Part shown: one piece after another, positions 9,099 through 16,916 of the stretch | How positions within the stretch are numbered: the first letter of the stretch is position 1 | Layout: each line of letters begins with the position of its first letter | Assembly (NCBI RefSeq): GCF_042684365.1 | Contig: NZ_JBHULI010000001.1 | Location: 124,001-188,000, forward strand | Length of the DNA stretch: 64,000 bases | Reading direction: 5' to 3' | Source of the DNA: Gracilimonas halophila | GTDB taxonomy: Bacteria > Bacteroidota > Rhodothermia > Balneolales > Balneolaceae | Position numbers and translations under genes: made by a program | Notes under the pieces: model-generated | What the model was told of the DNA's origin: nothing | Seen by the model: the letters and a program-made list of their open reading frames with translations, nothing else | The model's database searches: none

Positions 9099-10201
9099 CT
9101 ACCATCCTTTCACTCTAAGAATAACACTCCGGATAAGCTGATATAATACCCCACTAAAATGAGCTAACTGCATCAGCACAATACTTATAACGGTATGTGC
9201 CCATCTGCTAAATTTTGAGGGTGGTTGCTTTTCTCCCTGCCACATTTCTCTCAGAAATTTTTTATCCGTTTTTAGAACAATCCGCAGTGACTCTGCTAAT
9301 AGAATTACAATCAATACCGTTAGAAAAGAAACAAAGAAATAATTCGTTGCAGACACAAGATCAAAAAGAGCATAAAAGATCAGGAAAAAGACAAATGTGA
9401 AAGGGAGTAAACCCCTTACCGGAGACATTTCAGGATGTTCTATCTTAGTTAGCAATCTTCCTCTTCCGTACCTGAAATATTGTTTGAATAATGTAAAAAA
9501 GGTATCACGCGGAAAGTACCAACTTTTTACCTCCGGACTCACATAAATACATTCTCCAAAGTTTTCTATTAACCGTAAGTTGAGTTCTGAATCCTGGTTG
9601 GTAATGTTATCGGTGTTATACCCTTTTAATTTCTTTAGGTCTTCCGACCAAAAGCATCCTAAAAAAACTGTGTCGGCAAAGCCCTGATACGATTCATCCA
9701 TATACTTTGCCCCTCCGTTACCCAAAAAACTTTTTACGGCAATTGAGATACCTGCCTGCACAGTATTTTTTGCCACATATCGCTGTGAGCCACCGGCATT
9801 TTTAACTCCGGGTTTTAATAATGCTTCTACAGTTTTTTCAATGTAGTGCTCTTGATAGATACAATGCCCATCTGCCCTTAAAAATACTTCCCCCTGTGTA
9901 ACTTCAATCATTTCATTCAATCCATAAGACTGAAAACGACCAGGGTTATCAATTAATTTAACTCGGGGATCTTTAGCAGAAATCATTTTAACGATCTCTT
10001 GCGTGCGGTCTGTACTTCCCCCATCTGCTATTAGTATTTCCTTGATGTTGGGATATGAACTGTCCAGAAAGCCATTAACTACTCTCTCTATATGTTCCTC
10101 TTCATTAAGAACAGGAATACCTATAGTAATATCTGGTTTTTTTTGTGTAATGATATCTTAACTATTTTTTTAAGCCTTACAGAGCTGGCCAAGTTCTGCA
10201 T
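9099..10201 (-). CDS. GT2-family glycosyltransferase with an unusual or frameshifted 5' end
   Basis: The catalytic N-terminus of this GT-A enzyme (ITIGIPVLNEEEHIERVV, then ILIADGGSTDRTQEIV) is encoded upstream of the first in-frame ATG (9986), so the gene must begin further up. In that frame no ATG, GTG or TTG occurs before the stop at 10160; only ATT at 10151 would fit (product starting TQKKPDITIG). In another frame an ATG at 10201 reads through to a run of eight A residues at about 10137-10144. One extra A there would join it to the GT2 frame. The gene is thus either started at ATT, rescued by slippage on A8, frameshifted, or affected by a sequencing error. The rest is intact: C-terminal transmembrane helices at about residues 240-290 (counting from the catalytic N-terminus) and a Trp-rich cytoplasmic tail. 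It lies about 50 bp downstream of pyrB on the same strand. Confidence 0.7.
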
Positions 10202-10252
10202 ACAATATTAAGCTTGTATTAATTTAATTCGAGCTTTGTGTTACCAAGTATT

Positions 10253-11203
10253 TCAAACTCTTGTGCCGCCACTCAATAGATAGAGAATAGCCATTCGTAC
10301 CGCAACCCCGTTCGTAACCTGATCTAAAATTACAGCCCTGTCGCTATCCGCTACTTCACTTTCCATCTCTACTCCCCGATTGATAGGGCCCGGATGCATG
10401 ATCTTAAAATCAGGATATTTCTCAAGATGTGTACGTTTGATACCAAAACGCTCATGGTATTCTCTTAACGAAGGGAAAAATTCGGTTCCTTTATCTTGCC
10501 TTTCCAACTGTATACGTAATGCCATGGCAATATCACACCATGCCAGTGTTTCTTCCAGAGAATATGACACATTTGCCCCCATATCCTCCACAAAAACCGG
10601 CATTAGTGTTTTAGGACCACATAAAACAACCTCAGCCCCCAGTTTTCTAAGTCCAATGATATTTGACCGTACTACCCGGCTGTGAGAAATATCACCGATG
10701 ATCGCTATCTTTTTACCCGTCAGGTCCGGAAATGTGGATTGCATGGTAAACATATCAAGCAGAGCCTGTGTAGGATGCTCATGAGCTCCGTCCCCGGCGT
10801 TGAGTATTGCTGCATCAACACATTGGGTTAGAAAATGAGGCACTCCCGGGCTTTCGTGCCTTACAACCACCATATCAATTTTCATTGAACTGATATTGCG
10901 GATCGTGTCCTTTAGTGATTCTCCTTTTTTGGTACTTGATGAGCCACTCGAGAAATTCACTACATCGGCCCCCATTCTTTTTTGAGCAAGCTCAAAGGAA
11001 AGGCGGGTCCGGGTACTGTTTTCATAAAATAAATTTACAATAGTCTTATCACGCAACGTTGGTACTTTGGGCACCGGACGATCCAGTATCTCCCTGAAGT
11101 ACTTTGCTTGCTCCAACACAAAGAGAATATCTTCCTTCGAATAATCCGAAAGCCCGAGTAAATGTTTTTGGTTAAACTGATATTCACCGGAGTTACTACT
11201 CAT
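10253..11203 (-). CDS. pyrB: aspartate carbamoyltransferase catalytic subunit
   Basis: 316 aa, the normal length. It transfers the carbamoyl group from carbamoyl phosphate to aspartate in pyrimidine synthesis. Motifs: the carbamoyl-phosphate loop YENSTRTRLSFELAQKRMG, the SxK segment SSSTKKGESLKDT, HEHPTQALLDMF, and the C-terminal HPGPINRGVEME. A TTG at 11218 could extend the frame, but the ATG at 11203 is preceded at the right distance by GAGGAGG, an unusually strong Shine-Dalgarno sequence for this window, which fixes the start. The gene overlaps the end of pyrR by 8 bp, so the two are coupled. No pyrI regulatory-chain gene is adjacent. Confidence 0.97.
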   Translation of the reverse strand: MSSNSGEYQFNQKHLLGLSDYSKEDILFVLEQAKYFREILDRPVPKVPTLRDKTIVNLFYENSTRTRLSFELAQKRMGADVVNFSSGSSSTKKGESLKDTIRNISSMKIDMVVVRHESPGVPHFLTQCVDAAILNAGDGAHEHPTQALLDMFTMQSTFPDLTGKKIAIIGDISHSRVVRSNIIGLRKLGAEVVLCGPKTLMPVFVEDMGANVSYSLEETLAWCDIAMALRIQLERQDKGTEFFPSLREYHERFGIKRTHLEKYPDFKIMHPGPINRGVEMESEVADSDRAVILDQVTNGVAVRMAILYLLSGGTRV

Positions 11204-11747
11204 CGCTACCCTCCTCAACTTCTACCACATAAACTGCGTCTTCTTCATCAATTTCATTAACTTTTACTCGAACTTCTTCATTTTCATAGGTTGGCAGATA
11301 GATTCCCATATAATCAGCTGATATTGGTAATTCGCGATGCCCCCGGTCAACCATACAACAAAATTTAATACTTCTGGGGCGGCCATAAGCCATCAAGGCA
11401 TCCATAGCAGAGCGTACGGTTCTGCCGGTATAAAGCACATCATCAACCAGCACAATATCACGATCATAAAGATCGAAGGGGATCTCTGTTACCTGCACTT
11501 CAGGCATTTTAAGCTTGGAACGATAATCATCACGATAAAAAGTTACGTCGAGTACACCAAAATCTATCTTTGCACCAAACTCTTTATCTATTTCACTGAC
11601 AATCCGTTTTCCTATATGTACTCCGCGGGTCTGCATTCCAATAATGGCAAGTCGTTCAAAATCATCATAACCCTCCAGAAATTGATGGGCAAACCGCAAA
11701 TAGGTGCGGTCTAAATCTTCTGCAGTCATGATCTTAGCTTTCTTCAA
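11196..11747 (-). CDS. pyrR: PyrR: pyrimidine operon regulator / uracil phosphoribosyltransferase
   Basis: 183 aa. The PRPP-binding loop is IVLVDDVLYTGRTVRSAMDAL, and the PyrR-like features MQTRGVHIGKRI and VDRGHRELPISADYMG are present. The start is TTG at 11747 (KKAKIMTAEDLDRTYLRFAH), which aligns with the usual PyrR N-terminus; an internal ATG at 11729 is less likely. In Gram-positive bacteria PyrR attenuates pyr transcription by binding mRNA. I see no attenuator in the leader here, so in this organism it may act mainly as a UPRTase. It is coupled to pyrB (8-bp overlap), the classical gene order. Confidence 0.93.
   Translation of the reverse strand: MKKAKIMTAEDLDRTYLRFAHQFLEGYDDFERLAIIGMQTRGVHIGKRIVSEIDKEFGAKIDFGVLDVTFYRDDYRSKLKMPEVQVTEIPFDLYDRDIVLVDDVLYTGRTVRSAMDALMAYGRPRSIKFCCMVDRGHRELPISADYMGIYLPTYENEEVRVKVNEIDEEDAVYVVEVEEGSDE
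11208..11216 (-). promoter_or_regulatory. strong ribosome binding site for pyrB
   Basis: The minus strand reads TTGAGGAGGGTAGCGATG; the GAGGAGG core lies about 6 bases before the ATG at 11203 and inside the last codons of pyrR. Such a strong site is rare here and decides the pyrB start. Confidence 0.7.
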
Positions 11748-11804
11748 GCGAGAATACCTTTTTACTTTTGAATGATAAAGTTAGCGTTTGTGATAAGTAA
11801 ATGC

Positions 11805-11812
11805 CAAAGGTA
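11805..11812 (-). promoter_or_regulatory. candidate -7 element for pyrR-pyrB
   Basis: TACCTTTG on the minus strand matches TAnnTTTG and lies about 58 bp upstream of the pyrR start. A -33 box at the expected spacing is not convincing. Confidence 0.35.
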
Positions 11813-11954
11813 AATCATTTTACCAAGAATAAGGCGTCAAATAAATATTTAGTTTCTCCGGATATTAAAGAATGTTCGCTTTGCTTTCTTTTAGCTCTTA
11901 ATCTCGGTATTATTGGCACCCGAAAAATCGCTTTTAATACTTAAAAATGTATCC

Positions 11955-13160
11955 ATGAAAATACACGAGTATCAAGCCAAAGAAATTCTTGAGAAATATA
12001 ATGTGGCTGTTCCCGCCGGAATAGCAACTACTACTGTTGAAGAAACTGTTGAAGCCGCTAAAAAACTGAAGGAAGAAGGAGCAGAACTTTTTGTTGTGAA
12101 AGCTCAGATCCATGCCGGTGGACGCGGAAAAGGCCGGACAAAAAAGAATAATGCCAAAGGTGTTGTGCTCTGCAAGACCATAGAAGAAGTAAAAGAAGCT
12201 GCTGAAAATCTGCTTGGTGATGTTCTTGTTACTATTCAAACCGGTGAAGAAGGACAACTCGTTCAGCGACTCTATGTAACAGACGGAGTTGACATAAAAT
12301 CTGAGTTTTATCTCGGTATCTTGTTGGATCGCGCAGTCAGTAAGAATGTGATCATGGCTTCTACCGAAGGTGGAGTTGAGATCGAGAAGGTTGCAGAAGA
12401 GACTCCGGAGAAGATCATAAAGGAATGGGTTGAGCCGGGTATGGATCTTCAGCCAAATCAGGCTCGTCGAATTGCCTTCGAACTTGGATTGGAAGGTGAA
12501 GCTCTCAAAAATGGAATTAAATTGATTCAGGCTTTATACAAAGCTTATGAAGAAACTGATTCCAATATGTTCGAGATCAATCCGCTCATAGTTACTCCTG
12601 ACAATAAAGTATATGCTTTGGATGCCAAAGTAACTTTTGATGACAACGCCCTGTTCCGCCACAAAGATCTTGCTGAGCTTAAGGATGAAGCAGAAGAAAA
12701 TCCGCTTGAACTGGAAGCTCAAAAATATAACCTCAACTACATCAAGTTAGATGGAAATGTTGGGTGTATGGTAAACGGTGCCGGTCTCGCAATGGCCACC
12801 ATGGATATCATCAAATTATCCGGCGGTGAGCCTGCTAACTTCCTTGACGTTGGGGGAGGAGCTAATGTTGATACCGTAAAAAATGGATTCCGCATCATCT
12901 TGGAAGACCCTAACGTAAAGGCAATTTTGATCAACATCTTTGGTGGAATTGTTCGCTGCGACCGTGTAGCCAATGGAGTAATTGAAGCCGTTAAAGACCC
13001 CGAAATTGCAGAAAAAGTAAGCAATGTTCCGATCATTGTTCGTTTGCAGGGAACTAATGCTAAAGAAGCCAAACAGATCATTGATAATAGTGACCTAAAT
13101 GTGATCTCTGCTGTATTGCTTAAAGAAGCTGCTGAAGAAGTTTCTAAGGTACTTGCTTAG
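11955..13160 (+). CDS. sucC: succinate-CoA ligase (ADP-forming) subunit beta
   Basis: 401 aa, full length. It forms succinate and ATP from succinyl-CoA in the TCA cycle together with the alpha subunit SucD, which is not encoded next to it. The start MKIHEYQAKEILEKYNVAVP is the family's invariant N-terminus, so an in-frame extension to 11913 is rejected. ATP-grasp features include KAQIHAGGRGKGRTKKNNAKG, the Mg-binding EINPL and the CoA-ligase C-domain with GGGANVDTVKNGF and NIFGGIVRCDRVANG. It is monocistronic: a terminator follows at 13187, and pyrR is divergent upstream. Confidence 0.97.
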   Translation: MKIHEYQAKEILEKYNVAVPAGIATTTVEETVEAAKKLKEEGAELFVVKAQIHAGGRGKGRTKKNNAKGVVLCKTIEEVKEAAENLLGDVLVTIQTGEEGQLVQRLYVTDGVDIKSEFYLGILLDRAVSKNVIMASTEGGVEIEKVAEETPEKIIKEWVEPGMDLQPNQARRIAFELGLEGEALKNGIKLIQALYKAYEETDSNMFEINPLIVTPDNKVYALDAKVTFDDNALFRHKDLAELKDEAEENPLELEAQKYNLNYIKLDGNVGCMVNGAGLAMATMDIIKLSGGEPANFLDVGGGANVDTVKNGFRIILEDPNVKAILINIFGGIVRCDRVANGVIEAVKDPEIAEKVSNVPIIVRLQGTNAKEAKQIIDNSDLNVISAVLLKEAAEEVSKVLA

Positions 13161-13186
13161 AAAATTAGTTTTAAATTCATGTTTTA

Positions 13187-13223
13187 GAAAAGCCTAATCT
13201 TTCAAGCGATTAGGCTTTTTTTG
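13187..13223 (+). terminator. rho-independent terminator of sucC
   Basis: AAAAGCCTAATC pairs with GATTAGGCTTTT across a short loop, followed by a T-run. It lies about 27 bp after the sucC stop. Confidence 0.9.
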
Positions 13224-13260
13224 TTTATACTTTTGTTAAGTGATGACGTAAAAAATTACT

Positions 13261-13632
13261 ATGAAACCATTTAACATAGAGATCACATCTATTTCTGAAG
13301 GGCCTGAAGAGCTAACTTACCAGCTCCCAATTAATGCTAAAATCATAAAACAGGTTCCCGGCAAAGATCGTCCGGATTATTTCATTGCTGAACTTGAAAA
13401 ACCTATTGTTTGGGTTAACAAATCCAATAAAGAAAATGTAGAAGTCAGTCATTTAATTCTGTGTACCAAAAAGAAAAGTCAACAGATAACTAAAAATATG
13501 AAAGATGTTATCGTTGCCATTGCATACGTATTACATGATTCTGTTCTTATAGAATCTACGCTGAACTTCAAAAAGTGTAAATATATTGCCGTTGGTAAAA
13601 CGAATGCCCTTAAGAAGTGGGGGCTGTTTTAA
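13261..13632 (+). CDS. hypothetical protein, 123 aa
   Basis: I do not recognise this protein. It starts with ATG 38 bp after the sucC terminator, has no signal peptide or transmembrane helix, and mixes beta-type segments (DYFIAELEKPIVWV, VEVSHLILCTKKK) with a helix (NMKDVIVAIAYVLHDS). Codon use resembles its neighbours. Its last 23 bp overlap the 3' end of bshA on the other strand. The overlap and the balanced composition favour a real small gene, but no function can be given. Confidence 0.65.
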   Translation: MKPFNIEITSISEGPEELTYQLPINAKIIKQVPGKDRPDYFIAELEKPIVWVNKSNKENVEVSHLILCTKKKSQQITKNMKDVIVAIAYVLHDSVLIESTLNFKKCKYIAVGKTNALKKWGLF

Positions 13633-14758
13633 CTTTGTCTTTTATTTCAAGGTATAATTCTTCGTACTGCTTTACTACTTCATCCTGATTGAATGTCATT
13701 GCATGCTTACGGGCATTCTCAGATAATTTTTTATGTAATTTAGGGTCACTGAGGATCTTCACTCCATAATTGGCCATACACTCCACATCATCAAGGTCGC
13801 ATAAATATCCGGTTTTGCCATGTATATTCACTTCCGGCAAGCCACCGATATTGGAACTTATAACAGGCACACTGCAGCTCATTGCTTCCAGTGCTGCGAG
13901 GCCAAATGTTTCTGAACCGGAAGGAATTAAAAACAGATCAGCAATGGAAAGCACTTCCTCTACCTGATCCAGTTTCCCAAGAAATCGAACATGATCACAA
14001 ATTTTCAGATCACGACACTGCTGTTCTGCCTTTTGTCGATCCGGGCCATCACCTACCAACAATAGTTTAGCATCAATTCCGGACTCTAAGATCTTCGCGA
14101 ATACTGTTACAACCTCAGGAACTCGTTTAACTTTCCTGAAATTTGAAACGTGTACTACCACTTTTTCATCATTGGGGCAGATCGCTTTCTTGAAATGACT
14201 TTTATTTGACTTCTGAAAACGCTCCAAATCGATAAAATTTGGGATCACCCTTATATCCTGTTCTATATCGAAATGTTCATAGGTCTCTCGCTTTAGATAT
14301 TCGGATACTGCCGTAACCCCGTCGCTTTTGTCAATAGAAAATTCCACTACATGCTTATAGCTTGGATCTCTGCCCACCAATGTTATATCCGTTCCATGCA
14401 GCGTTGTGATAATTGGAACATGGACCCCGCGCTCAGCCATGATCTGCTTTGCTAAATAAGCACTGGTTGCATGTGGTAACGCATAGTGCACGTGCAACAG
14501 ATCAAGATCTTCAAACTCAATAAGGTTCACCATTTGAGAGGCCAGTGCCAGCGCATAGGGTGGATAATCAAATAAAGGATATGAATTAATGGAAACTTCA
14601 TGATAGGTGATACCGGTTTCCAGCGTATCAAGCCTTGCAGGCCTGGAATAACTCATCATGTGAATGTGATGTCCTCTTTTGGCAAGAGTTTTTGCTAATT
14701 CAGTGGCCACAACGCCACTTCCTCCAAACGTTGGGTAACAGGCAATTCCTATATTCAT
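13610..14758 (-). CDS. bshA: N-acetyl-alpha-D-glucosaminyl L-malate synthase
   Basis: 382 aa GT4-type glycosyltransferase that joins UDP-GlcNAc to L-malate, the first step of bacillithiol synthesis. The BshA signature N-terminus MNIGIACYPTFGGSGVVATELA and the segment HVHYALPHATSAYLAKQI distinguish it from other GT4 enzymes. The donor-binding motif is SGSETFGLAALEAMSCSVPVISSNIGGLPEV. The other bacillithiol genes (bshB, bshC) are not in this window. Convergent with the small gene at 13261. Confidence 0.93.
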   Translation of the reverse strand: MNIGIACYPTFGGSGVVATELAKTLAKRGHHIHMMSYSRPARLDTLETGITYHEVSINSYPLFDYPPYALALASQMVNLIEFEDLDLLHVHYALPHATSAYLAKQIMAERGVHVPIITTLHGTDITLVGRDPSYKHVVEFSIDKSDGVTAVSEYLKRETYEHFDIEQDIRVIPNFIDLERFQKSNKSHFKKAICPNDEKVVVHVSNFRKVKRVPEVVTVFAKILESGIDAKLLLVGDGPDRQKAEQQCRDLKICDHVRFLGKLDQVEEVLSIADLFLIPSGSETFGLAALEAMSCSVPVISSNIGGLPEVNIHGKTGYLCDLDDVECMANYGVKILSDPKLHKKLSENARKHAMTFNQDEVVKQYEELYLEIKDKVKTAPTS

Positions 14759-14880
14759 GTTATGATCTTCGTGCTTTATTTGGTTGTATCGATTAAAAAT
14801 ACAGATTCTATCTCAGTGATTAAGCATTCAACATAAGGTATAACGGATAGGTTTCTTCATACAATAACAAAGTTCTTAAA

Positions 14881-14888
14881 TACATTTG
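14881..14888 (+). promoter_or_regulatory. candidate -7 element for yebC and downstream genes
   Basis: TACATTTG fits TAnnTTTG, about 100 bp upstream of yebC, in the 229-bp gap between the divergent bshA and yebC genes. There is no convincing -33 box. Confidence 0.3.
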
Positions 14889-14987
14889 GTAATAATATAA
14901 AAATATGCTTTCGTGTTTCTTATCCATGCATTCATTTTTGTATATTAATGTGCTGTAAATAACTTAAAATTTTAGCAAAAACTTCAG

Positions 14988-15743
14988 ATGGCAGGACATT
15001 CGAAATGGGCGAACATTCGCCACAAAAAAGCTAAAGAGGACGCCAAACGTTCTAAGGTTTTTTCTAAGCATATCAAGGAAATTACGGTTGCAGCCCGTGA
15101 AGGAGGAGGTGATCCGGAAGGAAATCCACGGCTTTCCCTCGCCATAGATAATGCCAAGGCTGACAATGTACCGAAGGACAATATTGAGCGGGCCATTAAA
15201 AGAGGAACCGGGGAAGATACCGGAGGCGCAAGCTATGAGGAAGCCACCTTCGAAGGATATGGGCCGGGTGGCATTGCCTATTTCATTGAAGTTACTACAG
15301 ACAATAACAATCGAACGGTTGGTGAACTACGTCATATTTTTACAAAGTTTGGAGGTAATATGGGCACTACCGGCTCCGTTGGATATATGTTTGAACAAAA
15401 AGGCATGATCCAGGTTCAATCCGAAGAATTAGACGACGAAGAGTTTATGCTGGAAGCTATAGACGCCGGAGCAACCGATGTGGATACCGACAATGAAATG
15501 TTCGTTGTTTATACCTCCCGAGAAGAACTTTTTGATGTTCGAAACCGCCTGGAAGAAGCCGGATTTGAGATAGAATCTGCCACCCTGATCCGCGAAGCAG
15601 TAACGGAAACTAAAGTGGATCCGGAAGTCGCTATTTCAAATCTCAGGATGATGGAAAAGTTTGAAGATAATGATGACGTCAATAATGTATTTACTAACAT
15701 GCTGATGGATGATGAAACCATCGCTTTAGCCGAGGAGATCTGA
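14988..15743 (+). CDS. YebC/PmpR-family DNA-binding protein
   Basis: 251 aa, the usual size. The N-terminus MAGHSKWANIRHKKAKEDAKRSKVFSK is the family hallmark, followed by NVPKDNIERAIKRGTG and the acidic middle domain YEATFEGYGPGG-like segment. YebC proteins act as transcription regulators or, as shown more recently for some members, help ribosomes through proline-rich stretches. It is followed after 8 bp by the Bat-like genes on the same strand. This is probably one transcript, although the functional link is not obvious. Confidence 0.95.
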   Translation: MAGHSKWANIRHKKAKEDAKRSKVFSKHIKEITVAAREGGGDPEGNPRLSLAIDNAKADNVPKDNIERAIKRGTGEDTGGASYEEATFEGYGPGGIAYFIEVTTDNNNRTVGELRHIFTKFGGNMGTTGSVGYMFEQKGMIQVQSEELDDEEFMLEAIDAGATDVDTDNEMFVVYTSREELFDVRNRLEEAGFEIESATLIREAVTETKVDPEVAISNLRMMEKFEDNDDVNNVFTNMLMDDETIALAEEI

Positions 15744-15751
15744 TACTTATC

Positions 15752-16396
15752 GTGACCAGAATTTTTTCATATTGCCTTCTTTTCTTGCTCTTTACAGCTT
15801 CTGCTGCCAACGATGGTCGTAAAGCTAACGAGGCCTATGAAAATGGGAATTTTGAAGAGGCTGAAGAACTCTACCTTGCTGCCATAGAGCAAGAACCGGA
15901 TAATGCAAAACTCTATTTCAATCTTGGTAATGCAAGAGCAAAACAAGGAAAAGTAGAGGAAGCCATTGATTCGTTCATGGAGTTTCGGCTGTTGGCTGAT
16001 GATCCTGAAGAAAAAGCTTTGGCTGAATACAATATTGGCACTTTGCTTGCTGAAGGTAAAAACTGGAAACCGGCCGCTACTCATTTTAAAAACGCCCTTA
16101 AGCTAAATCCATCAGATATGGAAGCCAAGCATAACTTTGAACGTGCGTTGGCAGAACAGGAAAAACAAGATGAAGAAGGCGAAGGCGAAGATCAAAATCA
16201 GGAAAATCAACCTCCTCCTGAACCCAGTGAATATGCCATTGCCATGAAGCGACAGGCTGAAAAACTTGTGGCTGAGAAAAAATATGAAGAAGCTTATAAC
16301 CTGATGCAGCAAGCACTTGAAGATGACGACACCGTTCGTGCCTTCAACGACTTTATAGAACGTATTAAAAATGTTTCTGATATAAATGAAAACTGA
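15752..16396 (+). CDS. TPR protein of the BatC/BatE type
   Basis: 214 aa, GTG start 8 bp after yebC. A signal peptide (RIFSYCLLFLLFTASAA) is followed by at least two TPR units (ANEAYENGNFEEAEELYLAAIEQEPDNAKLYFNLGNARAKQGK), an acidic low-complexity linker (about residues 135-155, EEGEGEDQNQENQPP) and a C-terminal helical hairpin. Proteins of this shape are the periplasmic TPR members of Bacteroidota 'Bat' (aerotolerance) clusters. Its stop lies within the start region of the next gene, so translation is likely coupled. Confidence 0.8.
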   Translation: MTRIFSYCLLFLLFTASAANDGRKANEAYENGNFEEAEELYLAAIEQEPDNAKLYFNLGNARAKQGKVEEAIDSFMEFRLLADDPEEKALAEYNIGTLLAEGKNWKPAATHFKNALKLNPSDMEAKHNFERALAEQEKQDEEGEGEDQNQENQPPPEPSEYAIAMKRQAEKLVAEKKYEEAYNLMQQALEDDDTVRAFNDFIERIKNVSDINEN

Positions 16397-16400
16397 CCCT

Positions 16401-16916
16401 ATGAAAGCGATCATTCTCTTTATCTTTTCTTTTCTGATAGCCACCCCGGCTCTGGCGCAGTCTGCTGATCAGTATTTTCATAACGGAGCCCAGTCTTTTA
16501 TAAATGCTGACCTTCAAACTGCTATTAACACAGTACAACAAGGGTTAAATCAATACCCTAATGATTCCAAGCTGAATGCTTTGATGCAAAAGCTTCAGGA
16601 AGAACAAGAGCGACAGCAACAACAGCAGCAAAACCAGGAACAACAAAATCAGGATCAGCAGAGCCAGCAGGATCAGCAGCAAAATCAAAACGAACAAGAG
16701 CAGGCAGAAGAACAAGAATCTCAGGAAAGTGAGGGAGAAAACCAGGGAGAACAAGAGGCTCAGGAAATGAATCCAGAAGAGTTAGACTCTCAGCAGATTA
16801 GTAAAGAAGATGCTGAAAAGATCCTCCAGGCACTTGCCCAAAAGGAAAAGGAACTGCTAAAAGAATTCAAAAAGAAACGATCAGATGGAAGCGCCAAGCA
16901 TGACAAAGATTGGTAA
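16401..16916 (+). CDS. BatC-like periplasmic protein with Gln/Glu-rich linker
   Basis: 171 aa from the ATG at 16401, which gives a clean signal peptide (KAIILFIFSFLIATPALAQ); another in-frame ATG lies at 16386. A short TPR-like region (residues about 25-65) is followed by a long Gln/Glu/Asn-rich stretch (about 70-120) and a basic C-terminal helix (QKEKELLKEFKKKRSDG). The Q-rich part is coding low complexity, not a separate DNA repeat. It overlaps or abuts both neighbours in a five-gene run from yebC to 19403. Confidence 0.75.
   Translation: MKAIILFIFSFLIATPALAQSADQYFHNGAQSFINADLQTAINTVQQGLNQYPNDSKLNALMQKLQEEQERQQQQQQNQEQQNQDQQSQQDQQQNQNEQEQAEEQESQESEGENQGEQEAQEMNPEELDSQQISKEDAEKILQALAQKEKELLKEFKKKRSDGSAKHDKDW

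Noticed and set aside
16605..16700. CAG/CAA-rich tandem pattern that looks like a DNA repeat or CRISPR-like tract
   Set aside because: It is in-frame Gln-rich coding sequence of the BatC-like gene, with no spacer-repeat periodicity. No CRISPR array is seen anywhere in the window.
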